A program made the position numbers and the translations under genes. Source: Solea solea (Eukaryota > Chordata > Actinopteri > Pleuronectiformes > Soleidae). From it: a stretch of 64,000 nt of DNA. The notes below the pieces were generated by a model, which ran no database searches, was not told the DNA's origin, and saw only the letters and a program-made list of their open reading frames with translations. Location of the stretch: positions 15,715,001 to 15,779,000 of the forward strand of contig NC_081153.1 of assembly GCF_958295425.1 (NCBI RefSeq), read 5' to 3'. The stretch's first letter is position 1, and each line of letters starts with the position of its first letter. Shown here piece after piece: positions 14,904 to 23,320 of the stretch.

Positions 14904-16399
14904 TGTCCTTTCTTGTAATTCCTCTTTTTCCTTCGTCCTCTCTGTCTTGGTCACCAGACCTTGTAGCAGGATCTCGAGGGACAGCTGGTGAGGCTGTGTG
15001 AGCACCTGCACTTTTCTGCGCTCAAGGATGTTTAAGTAATTGGTGTATTACAAGAGATACTCAGTAGATTCAAACATGTACACAAAAAAGTAATTTCTGT
15101 TTTTTTCCTTGTTTGTCCTCCAGCAGTTTTGTGCTTTTAAACACAATTAAAATGTTGTTTGTCCAGCCTTAAAGAGCTTACCTAACTAGTCCATTGTTAC
15201 TATATGTAGTGTGTCAGCACAGTGTCTGCACAGCGCTTTGGGCTGGCCCTATACACACACTCTACTATGGTTTGCATTTTTTTCCCTGACCAATACAATT
15301 AAGATTCCTATTATTTAAAACAAAACTGTGAAAATGATTAGCCAGATCAATTTTGATCAACTGATTGTGTCCCATTATAGATGCATATGGATTCAACCTG
15401 TACTATACTGTATGTTAACCCATATGCCCACGTATAAGAAATTGTTTTTGCTCACAATGCAGAAGATAAATGCTTGGGGTGATATAGAAATGTTATAGTT
15501 TTTTTTTGTCCTGCAAGGAGCTTGAACTCCTCCTCCTAGAGATGCTTCATAATTCATATCCACAAAGAAATGGACCAATATCATACATAGAGCAAGAATA
15601 TCATCCAATATATAGATCTGAATTATTCCTGTATCGATCAGACTTACATTCTGACTCCACTTTTAAATATTTCCTCAACAGACTTGAGTGTCTGTATGCG
15701 TTTGACCCACTTTGGATCGATCGCGACTCAGTCGAGCTAACAAGGCAAACAAAGTGTCGTGTTGTTTTCGCTCCGTGTCCTGTGGCTCACTCCATGTGCC
15801 TCTCTGACATGTGAAGATGAGTCTAATATGTTTTCGTCAAACTCGTATTAACACAATCTGATTCCTTGTTGCTCGCCACTGCGTGCCGTCTAATAAATTA
15901 GATTTGCTTTTAATCGAATTTTCTGCTCATGTGTAGGTGTCTTAGCTTGTGAGAGTTTTGAGAAATGCCCGTCCCTTTTTCTGATCCTTATTGACCAGTT
16001 ATTGCCATGATTGCAGAAAATCTTGTCTAAACCTGTGAACTCTCCACAGGTAAAACTCCCGACGGGATTAAACTGTGAAGTTTATGCATCCAAACTTTGA
16101 AAAGAGCTCATGAAACCTGCTCTCGCAGCAACAGCTTGTATCCACTTGCTCTGTGACCGCGTTACAACATCTCTACTCTGGCTGTTCTGCCTGCAGGAGA
16201 ACTCGCCGTCACATTAGGGCTGTCTGCTGTCCTTTTACCCTTTATATTTAATTCAGAATTTAATTAAATTCACTTATTTGCCTTCTTTGTGTGTGGAGCG
16301 CGGTGTTGTACGTGATGTTTGTGTCGCTGCGCTTGGAAGTGAGTCTTTGTGAGGATGACACTGAGATATTTGTGTTAGGACGCTCCCTGATTTAAATAA
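13241..16399. other. No gene seen; microsatellites
   Basis: TG at about 13342-13357, GAAA repeats at 14226-14246, CAGG at 14457-14475, CA at 14732-14758 and 14865-14899, and TATT repeats near 14638-14655. A 102-codon frame at 15506-15814 is discussed among the rejected items. Confidence 0.55.
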
Positions 16400-16531
16400 T
16401 GAATAAATTGTGAGAGACCAGTGGTCTTCATGGAAAGCAAACCTTGGCTCTGGTTAAGGTTAGGGATAAGGATATGGTTAGGCTGTCAAATGAATGGAAT
16501 GCAGTGTAGTGTCCTAACAAGATAGGAAGAA

Positions 16532-16564
<33 letters not shown>
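16400..16564 (+). repeat. TG-flanked dispersed repeat, partial copy
   Basis: Carries GGTTAAGGTTAGGG and TGTCCTAACAAGATAGGAAG like the other family copies, followed directly by a TG microsatellite at 16535-16564. Confidence 0.5.
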
Positions 16565-16567
<3 letters not shown>

Positions 16568-18160
16568 GCATTACATTATGTGTGTAAGAGAGGAAGAGGA
16601 ACATAGTAGCATGTTACAGTGCATGCCTGAGCTGCATACATGTCTTCTGAATGTTTAGAGAAAACGTGGGGGTCGACCAGTGTGGTGTTTGCGTGCACGT
16701 GTGCACCTTTTTTGAAGATGTGAATTCTCTGCAGACACACCACCCCCAAGACCACCGCCCCCCCGCCCCCACGCCCCCCCCCCCCCGCCGTATCTCCCTC
16801 ACCCGAGTTTTCCTATTGCATCGATCAAAGCTGGGCTCTCTGCGACTCACATTTCTCTAGGCCCTTTGCGCTAACATGGCTCTTGTGAGGAATGCTGCGT
16901 GGTTCACTCAGGTGGCAGCTTGTGCTCAGATGTTTGGCATTAGTGCTGTCACACTCACACACATACAGCATGCTCACAATTAAATACTGTACAATACTGG
17001 AATTTTTGTTCTTAGTCATGCATTTACTTTTTCCCCTTTCTTTTTATCCTTAAATGTGTGCGTCATTTGTGTGCTGCATCGATTATTAGTCGGTTACTAA
17101 AGGAGTCGTCAACACAAAACAAGATTTCTGATTGTTTCACTGTTAAATGTGAATATTTTCTGGTTTCTTTGCGCCACATAACAAAGAAATCATTAAAAAC
17201 TGAATCATTTTGGTTTGTGGACAAAACTAGACATTTGAGAACATCATCGTTTCCAGGTTTGACAAACACTGATCAACATTGTATGGATTATTCGATTAAT
17301 CGAGAAAATAATAGACGGATTAATCAATTATTAAAATAATCGTTAGTCGTGGGTATTTTGAGGTTTAGATTTCACTTGTGAAACTTTTCATGGCTGCTTC
17401 TTTGTGTTTTTTGTCATAATCCAACCTGGTTGCAACCACTATACAGTACTAGCACGATTTTTCTTGCTTTTCACAAGTTTGTCTGTCGCGGCAGTTTTCG
17501 TGCAGAGTAGAGCCGAGTAGTGCTAGAACTTTATAACGGGGAAAAAAAAAAAGACTTGTTTATATTTTAAAGTTACACACAGCAATATGGTAACATGACA
17601 AACACATACTTGATGGTCTGACAAGATTAACTTGTAGTATTTTACACACATTATAGCATTTATCAAGTGTTAATATGTTATAAGGGGAATAGTGTTATCA
17701 AGCGATGCCCTCTCTAACATTCTCATGCAAATAGAAGTTTTGTAAAAACCTAAACCTCTACATCATTTTTCCTGCAGAGTGAGATCCAGCCCGTGTCAAT
17801 ACCCGTATAGTGCGTCCAAGTGTGTATGTTCCTATGTCCTTCTGTTCCTTTGTTCTCTACTTTCCTTATCTAGATTGTGTAATTATTTATTTTAGCTGGG
17901 TTGCTAGGTATCGTGTATGTATGTACATCATATATATGAATGGTAGTGGAGACGTGTCTGTATTTATCAGCAGGATCATCAGGGACACAGAAGCAGCTTT
18001 TAAGAGTGCTGAACTTCGACCCGTACTGATTGTGCCGAGGGTTAGCGAGTGAGTTACACAACCAGCGGCAAGCTTGTGTTTCTCTGTGTGTCTCACTGTA
18101 ATGTATATATCAGCCTCTGGTTCTCTCCTCTGCCGTCCCCGCAGTCTGACGACGTCACAA
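16565..18160. other. No gene seen apart from one MITE
   Basis: Outside the MITE at 17071-17352 there is a C-rich run at about 16741-16790 and AT-rich unique-looking sequence. Nothing coding is supported. Confidence 0.55.
17071..17352 (+). mobile_element. hAT-like MITE, worn ends
   Basis: Contains the family segments for AATATTTTCTGGTTTCTTTG, AACAAAGAAATCATTAAAA, ACATTTGAGAACATCATC and TTTCCAGGTTTGACAAACA, then an ATTCGATTAATCGAG tail. The termini have drifted and no duplication is evident. The open frame across it is a chance translation of the repeat. Confidence 0.75.
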
Positions 18161-18263
18161 TCTTACTTAATAAATATAAGTATAATATATAATATATTCA
18201 TATTTCACATTTAATTAACGACGTTATTTATCTTACTTAATAAATATAAGTATAATATATAAT
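18161..18263. repeat. 70-bp AT-rich tandem duplication, second copy split by the retrotransposon
   Basis: TCTTACTTAATAAATATAAG occurs at 18161 and again at 18231, a period of 70 bp. The first copy is whole (18161-18230). The second begins at 18231, is interrupted at 18263 by the LTR element, and resumes at 23290/23295 through about 23320 (ending TTTAATTAAC). The intact copy shows the pre-insertion sequence and confirms ATAAT as the duplicated target. Confidence 0.9.
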
Positions 18264-18454
18264 TGTGAGCTTTTCCCACTCACTGGGGTTCGGGAAGGAC
18301 GAGGAGGCGGCGTTGAGGGAGCAAATATACCAGTTTATTGTGAACTGAAAACAATTAACCAAACAAAACAAAAGCAGTCAGCTGTGGCTGGCTGTGATGT
18401 CAGCGCTCTGCTGCGCTGCGCTGCCCTCACTCTCTGTGTCTCTGTGTCTCTCCG

Positions 18455-18489
<35 letters not shown>

Positions 18490-18650
18490 CCGCGTCAGGA
18501 CCCAGCCTACTGCAAGAGATCAGAACCAGGTTACAAACATGCTTATATAGCTGACTAATTACCTGATTCTGTCCAGCTGTCTGATCACCGGCTGAGCCAC
18601 TCCCTCCTTTCCTCCAGCAGCCGTCGCTCTAACCAAGCCCCACTGCCACA
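18264..18650 (-). repeat. 3' LTR of the Gmr1-like element (387 bp)
   Basis: Direct repeat of 22913-23289. It lies 17 bp downstream of the Gag-Pol stop and is preceded on the element strand by a purine-rich stretch. It has a longer TC run than the 5' LTR (14 versus 9 units) and otherwise no difference I can see. It would supply the polyadenylation signal. Confidence 0.95.
18334..18339 (-). terminator. LTR polyadenylation signal AATAAA
   Basis: AATAAA on the element strand in the 3' LTR, with the same motif at 22983-22988 in the 5' LTR. It sits downstream of the TATA box within each LTR, as expected for the R/U5 side of a retrotransposon LTR. Confidence 0.55.
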
Positions 18651-18664
18651 TACCCCCACCGCCC
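18651..18664 (-). other. Polypurine tract beside the 3' LTR
   Basis: On the element strand the bases just before the 3' LTR read GGGCGGTGGGGGTA. This is a purine-rich stretch with few interruptions, in the place where plus-strand DNA priming occurs in LTR elements. Confidence 0.6.
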
Positions 18665-18667
18665 GAC

Positions 18668-21600
18668 TTAGGCCGGGACCCCGCCGGCCGCAAGCCCACT
18701 CCCCCCCCCCTCCGCAGAGCGGGAGAGAAAGTCGGCCACGGCCATGCGGTTCCCCGGCCTATGGATCACCTTGAACCGGAAAGGCTGCAAAGCCAGATAC
18801 CAGCGAGTGATCCGCGCGTTGGCATCTTTCATGCGGTGGAGCCATTGGAGCGGGGCATGGTCCGACCAGAGGGTGAATGGGCGCCCCAGGAGATAGTAGC
18901 GGAGGGCACCGACCGCCCACCGTATGGCGAGGCACTCTTTCTCCACCGTACTGTAGCTCACCTCCCGCTGAGCTAGCTTCCGGCTAACGTACAGTACGGG
19001 GCGGTCGACCCCCTCCACCTCCTGGGACAAAACGGCCCCCAGCCCGCTGTTCGAGGCGTCGGTCTGCAGGATGAAAGGGAGAGAAAAGTTAGGTGTGTAC
19101 AAAAGTGGCTCCCCACAGAGGGCTTGCTTAACCCTCTCAAACGCCAGCTGACACGGCTCAGTCCACTGGACCGGATCTGAGGCACCTTTTCGGGTCAGGT
19201 CGGTTAGGGGGCTGGTCAGTTCCGAGAAGGCCGGAATGAACCTCCTATAGTAACCGGCCAGCCCCAGAAACCTCCTAACCTCTTTTTTGGTCTTGGGTCT
19301 TGGGCAGGCTGCAACCGCTGCGGTCTTTTGTATCTGTGGCCGCACCTGCCCTCCCCCCAAGTGGTACCCCAAATACCGTACCTCCCTCCGTCCAACTGCA
19401 CACTTCCCTGGATTGGCCGTGAGCCCCGCCCTCCTCAGGGACTCCAGCACTGCTCCCACCTGCTGCATATGCTGCTCCCAGGTCTCACTATGAATGATGA
19501 CATCATCCAAGTAGGCCGCAGCATATGCAGAGTGAGGCCGCAGCACCCGGTCCATGAGGCGCTGGAACGTGGCTGGGGCCCCGAACAACCCAAATGGAAG
19601 CGTGACAAATTGGTACAAACCATACGGAGTGGAGAAGGCCGTTTTTTCCCTGGACTCTAGCGACAAGGGAATCTGCCAGTAGCCCTTGGTCAAATCCAGT
19701 GTCGTAAAAAAGCGAGCCGTGCCCAGCCGATCCAGGAGTTCGTCGACCCGGGGCATTGGATAGGCATCGAATTTGGACACCTCGTTGACTCTACGGTAGT
19801 CCACACAGAACCGTATTGACCCATCAGACTTGCGAACAAGAACAATGGGGCAACACCAGTCACTGTTGGACTCTTCTATTACTCCCATCTCTAACATAGC
19901 CTGAAGTTCTGCCTGAACAGTTTTCCTCTTATGTTCCGGCAGGCGATAGGGTCGTGAACGCACTGTCACACCCGGGGAAGTTTCTATGTGGTGGTGTATG
20001 AGGTTTGTGCGTCCTGGCAGGGGAGAGAACACATCGGCAAACTGCCGCTGCAACGAGGCCACGTCTGCTCTCTGGCCCGGCGAGAGATGAACGTCAACGG
20101 GGACCGGCGCCGACCTGTTTGATTTAGTCACCTCCGGTCCCAGCTCATCTCTCTCAATCACCGTGGTGGCCAGAGAAACAGACGCCACCTCCCTCCAGGC
20201 TTTGAGGAGGTTAAGGTGGTAAATCTGTGTTGCTCCACCCCTGTCAGAACGCACAACCTCATAGTCAACCTCCCCCACCCGCCGTGTGACCACAAAGGGC
20301 CCTTGCCACTTGGCGAGTAATTTGGAGCTAGACGATGGTAGCAATAGAAGCACTTTATCTCCCGGTGAAAACTGTCTAAGTTTAGCCCCTCTGTTGTACA
20401 GCCGCTGTTGACGTTCCTGGGCCTGGAGCAAATTCTGCCGTGATAACTGACCCAGTGAATGGAGTTTTGCTCGCAGGTCCAGTACGTGCTGTACCTCATT
20501 TTTACTGGTGCTTGGACCCGCCTCCCAGTTTTCCTTAACCAGGTCCAAGACACCCCGAGGTTTTCTGCCGAACAGGAGTTCAAAGGGCGAAAAACCCGTG
20601 GAGGCCTGGGGCACCTCCCGCACTGCAAACAACAGAGGGTCCAACCATTTATCCCAATTACGACTATCCTCGTGTACGAACTTACGAATCATGTTCTTTA
20701 GCGTTTTGTTAAACCGCTCCACCAGGCCATCAGTCTGGGGATGGTACACACTAGTCCGGATTGAGCGGACGCCCAGTAATTCGTATAGCTCGCGTAGTGT
20801 ACGTGACATAAACGATGTGCCCTGGTCAGTCAGGATCTCTTTCGGGATCCCAACTCGGGAGATGACCTGAAACAGTGCCTGTGCAACACTCTTTGCCGAG
20901 ATGTTGCGCAAGGGTACTGCCTCGGGATATCGCGTTGCATAGTCCACTAGAACTAATACAAAGCGATATCCCCGTGCGCTCCGGTCTAATGGCCCGATGA
21001 GGTCCATGGCAAGCCTATCAAAAGGGACCTCCATTAATGGTAATGGGCGCAAGGGCGCTTTTGGGGTGGCCGGAGGGTTGACTAATTGACATTCGCGGCA
21101 GGATGCACACCACCGACTTACATCCGCCCGAATGCCCGGCCAGTAAAATCGGGCCATGATCCGGTTCAGTGTCTTATCATATCCGAGGTGACCCGCCATG
21201 GGGTTGTGGTGAGCCGCCTGGAAAATCGTTTCTCGGAGGCTTTTTGGGACTAACAACTGGGAGAGCTCTTCCCCTGTTCGAGCGTCACGACTCACTCTGT
21301 ATAAACGGTCTTTAACGACAACAAAGTAGGGGTGAGAGAGTGCTGCGTTAGGGTGAACCGGACAACCATCAATTTCCATCACTTGGTCAAAGGCGTGGCG
21401 GAGGGTCTCATCCCGAGACTGTGCTAGGGGAAAATCTTCCATGGGCGCCATCTGTGCCCCCCCCCCAGCAGCGTCGGGATGCGGCACCTCCGCCTCACCA
21501 CTAAGGACAGCACATAACTCACATTTCCCTGACTTACGTGACCGCACCCTCATGGTTTCCCCTGCTAAGCTCGTAAACCCCGGCCAATTTGTTCCCAAAA

Positions 21601-22891
21601 TTAGAGGGTGCGTGAGGCGAGTACTAACTCCAGCCTTTACTCTATGTTTTTTCCCTTTAAAATAAATTTCCAGAGCCACCACCGGATAATCGTGAATATC
21701 CCCATGCACACACCTCACCCTCACCCACGATGCCTCTAACAATGCCCCCGGTCGAACCAAGCGCTGATGGATCATGGTCTGTTCACAACCAGAATCCAGC
21801 AGAGCTTGATGTGTACCCCCTTGTATACATACCGGTATACGGTACGTCCCTTCCGAACCGGGGGAGGGGGCCGGCGGCCCGGCAACCCTAACCACTTGCC
21901 CCACTTCCATGAGCGGGCACTCCGCTCTGATGTGGCCGGGCTGCCCACACCGCCAGCACACCTGCCCTGGCGTCTGAGGAGCCCCCCGGGGTGCCAGGTG
22001 ATCAGACACGTAGGCTGGGCCCTGAGGGAAAGACGGCAGAGGGTAATTAGACGACCGGAGCGATGCATGCTCCGGCTGTGTGTGTGTGTGTGTGTGTGGG
22101 TGTGGTGCAGGAGCCGATGCTGGGAACCTCCTCCTCGGGGCTGGAGTGGGACGGCTGGCAGGGATCGTCGCTGGCCTGGTCTCCTCCCTCATGCTCCGCC
22201 GGGGAAGAGAGAGATGGTCCTCCGCGAGGACGATCGCTGCCTCGATGTTGGCCGGGCGGTGGCACTGGACCCAATTGGCTGTGGACGATGGTAACCCAGC
22301 GATGAACTGCTCCAGCGCCACCTGTCCAACGACGTCCTCAGCGGAGTGGGTCCCCGGCTGGAGCCAGCGCCTCGCTGCGTCCAGGAGCTGCTGCGCGTAT
22401 GAAAAGGGGCGCCCGGCTCCTTCAAAGGAGAGCCCCCTGAACCGCCGCCGGTGTCCCTCCGACGTACTGCCCAGCCGGTCCAGGATGACTCTCCTCAGCT
22501 GTGTGTAGTCGTGGCGCGCGGCCGCCGGCAGGCTGTGCGCGGCCAGCTGCGCCACGCCGGTGAGCAGGGGAAGAAGCCGAAGCGCTCTCTCCTCCTCCGG
22601 CCACCCACACGCCTCCGCCGTGCCCTCGAAGATGTCCAGGTATGCCTCCGGGTCATCTTCCGCGGTCATCCGCTGCAGGGCGACGGCCGGAGACCGTCCT
22701 CGACCGGGCTCCGGGTCGGCGCCGTGGGCAGCCGGGCGTTGCAGCAGCTCCCGCAGGAGAGCACGATCGTCCCGCTGTGACGCCGCAATGTCCGCGAGGA
22801 GCTGGGACTGCTGCTGCTGCAGCGTGGTGGTGCTCTCCTGCATCGCAGCGAGGTGCTGAAGGGCCAGCGACAGCGGAGATTGTCCTTCCAT
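18668..22891 (-). CDS. Gag-Pol polyprotein, Gmr1-like order (Gag-PR-INT-RT-RH)
   Basis: The chosen ATG (22891, protein MEGQSPL...) is the first one after the primer-binding site and gives 1407 residues; the stop is TAA at 18668-18670. Domains in this numbering: SCAN-like capsid about 142-232; zinc knuckle CWRCGQPGHIRAEC at 312-325; aspartic protease with LLDSG at 364-368; integrase zinc finger H561, H568, C598, C601; integrase core D630, D689, E725 (DD35E); GPY/F-like module about 862-899; reverse transcriptase about 957-1187 with YLDD at 1127-1130; RNase H with D1278, E1319, D1344, D1387. No internal stop or frameshift is present, and Gag and Pol share one frame with no stop between them. 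The products would copy the element RNA and integrate the DNA. The frame stays open upstream to an ATG at 23020 inside the LTR, adding 43 residues. GC-rich codon use contrasts with the AT-rich flanks. Confidence 0.95.
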   Translation of the reverse strand: MEGQSPLSLALQHLAAMQESTTTLQQQQSQLLADIAASQRDDRALLRELLQRPAAHGADPEPGRGRSPAVALQRMTAEDDPEAYLDIFEGTAEACGWPEEERALRLLPLLTGVAQLAAHSLPAAARHDYTQLRRVILDRLGSTSEGHRRRFRGLSFEGAGRPFSYAQQLLDAARRWLQPGTHSAEDVVGQVALEQFIAGLPSSTANWVQCHRPANIEAAIVLAEDHLSLPRRSMREETRPATIPASRPTPAPRRRFPASAPAPHPHTHTHTQPEHASLRSSNYPLPSFPQGPAYVSDHLAPRGAPQTPGQVCWRCGQPGHIRAECPLMEVGQVVRVAGPPAPSPGSEGTYRIPVCIQGGTHQALLDSGCEQTMIHQRLVRPGALLEASWVRVRCVHGDIHDYPVVALEIYFKGKKHRVKAGVSTRLTHPLILGTNWPGFTSLAGETMRVRSRKSGKCELCAVLSGEAEVPHPDAAGGGAQMAPMEDFPLAQSRDETLRHAFDQVMEIDGCPVHPNAALSHPYFVVVKDRLYRVSRDARTGEELSQLLVPKSLRETIFQAAHHNPMAGHLGYDKTLNRIMARFYWPGIRADVSRWCASCRECQLVNPPATPKAPLRPLPLMEVPFDRLAMDLIGPLDRSARGYRFVLVLVDYATRYPEAVPLRNISAKSVAQALFQVISRVGIPKEILTDQGTSFMSRTLRELYELLGVRSIRTSVYHPQTDGLVERFNKTLKNMIRKFVHEDSRNWDKWLDPLLFAVREVPQASTGFSPFELLFGRKPRGVLDLVKENWEAGPSTSKNEVQHVLDLRAKLHSLGQLSRQNLLQAQERQQRLYNRGAKLRQFSPGDKVLLLLPSSSSKLLAKWQGPFVVTRRVGEVDYEVVRSDRGGATQIYHLNLLKAWREVASVSLATTVIERDELGPEVTKSNRSAPVPVDVHLSPGQRADVASLQRQFADVFSPLPGRTNLIHHHIETSPGVTVRSRPYRLPEHKRKTVQAELQAMLEMGVIEESNSDWCCPIVLVRKSDGSIRFCVDYRRVNEVSKFDAYPMPRVDELLDRLGTARFFTTLDLTKGYWQIPLSLESREKTAFSTPYGLYQFVTLPFGLFGAPATFQRLMDRVLRPHSAYAAAYLDDVIIHSETWEQHMQQVGAVLESLRRAGLTANPGKCAVGRREVRYLGYHLGGGQVRPQIQKTAAVAACPRPKTKKEVRRFLGLAGYYRRFIPAFSELTSPLTDLTRKGASDPVQWTEPCQLAFERVKQALCGEPLLYTPNFSLPFILQTDASNSGLGAVLSQEVEGVDRPVLYVSRKLAQREVSYSTVEKECLAIRWAVGALRYYLLGRPFTLWSDHAPLQWLHRMKDANARITRWYLALQPFRFKVIHRPGNRMAVADFLSRSAEGGGSGLAAGGVPA

Positions 22892-22893
22892 GT

Positions 22894-22911
22894 GTCCCTG
22901 TTCAGGCTCCA
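22894..22911 (-). other. Primer-binding site, Lys-tRNA-like
   Basis: One base after the 5' LTR the element strand reads TGGAGCCTGAACAGGGAC. It matches the well-known tRNA-Lys(UUU) primer-binding sequence at 16 of 18 positions, differing at positions 4 and 8. This site would prime minus-strand DNA synthesis. The tRNA assignment rests on remembered family knowledge; a teleost tRNA set could give a better match. Confidence 0.75.
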
Positions 22912-22912
22912 C

Positions 22913-23289
22913 TGTGAGCTTTTCCCACTCACTGGGGTTCGGGAAGGACGAGGAGGCGGCGTTGAGGGAGCAAATATACCAGTTTATTGTGAACTGAAAA
23001 CAATTAACCAAACAAAACAAAAGCAGTCAGCTGTGGCTGGCTGTGATGTCAGCGCTCTGCTGCGCTGCGCTGCCCTCACTCTCTGTGTCTCTGTGTCTCT
23101 CCGTCTCTCTCTCTCTCTCTCTGTGTGTCCGCGTCAGGACCCAGCCTACTGCAAGAGATCAGAACCAGGTTACAAACATGCTTATATAGCTGACTAATTA
23201 CCTGATTCTGTCCAGCTGTCTGATCACCGGCTGAGCCACTCCCTCCTTTCCTCCAGCAGCCGTCGCTCTAACCAAGCCCCACTGCCACA
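22913..23289 (-). repeat. 5' LTR of the Gmr1-like element (377 bp)
   Basis: Direct repeat of 18264-18650. By eye it is identical except for a TC microsatellite with 9 units here and 14 in the other LTR, which accounts for the 10-bp length difference. On the element strand it starts TGTGGCAG and ends GCTCACA, the usual TG...CA ends. It carries a TATA box and an AATAAA signal and should drive the Gag-Pol transcript. Confidence 0.95.
23181..23188 (-). promoter_or_regulatory. LTR TATA box
   Basis: TATATAAG on the element strand within the 5' LTR, with an identical copy at 18542-18549 in the 3' LTR. It lies about 200 bp upstream of the AATAAA signal, a spacing that fits a U3-R-U5 layout. The transcript start is not visible directly. 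Confidence 0.6.
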
Positions 23290-23320
23290 ATAATATATTC
23301 ATATTTCACATTTAATTAAC

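Larger units (their letters stand above)
18264..23289 (-). mobile_element. Complete Gmr1-like Ty3/Gypsy LTR retrotransposon
   Basis: The element is 5026 bp and lies on the minus strand, so its 5' end is at the right. Seen directly: direct repeats at 18264-18650 and 22913-23289, each with plus-strand termini TGTGAG...CCACA; a 5-bp duplication ATAAT at 18259-18263 and 23290-23294; a primer-binding site; a purine-rich tract; and one open Gag-Pol frame with all catalytic motifs. The domain order is Gag-PR-INT-RT-RNaseH. In known families, integrase ahead of RT within Ty3/Gypsy marks the Gmr1-like group of deuterostomes, whereas typical Gypsy elements have RT first. No envelope frame is present. 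Near-identical LTRs and an intact frame suggest a recent insertion, possibly still competent; that last point is inference. Confidence 0.95.

Noticed and set aside
15506..15814. A 102-codon plus-strand frame with varied composition after an acceptor-like TTTGTCCTGCAAG
   Set aside because: No recognised domain and no donor that preserves the frame; the length is within chance for this much AT-balanced sequence. Left as unsupported.
22080..22508. Plus-strand frames opposite the Gag-Pol region
   Set aside because: They are shadows of the GC-rich minus-strand Gag frame.
18668..22891. An endogenous retrovirus rather than a retrotransposon
   Set aside because: No envelope frame follows RNase H; the stop lies 17 bp before the 3' LTR, leaving no room for one.
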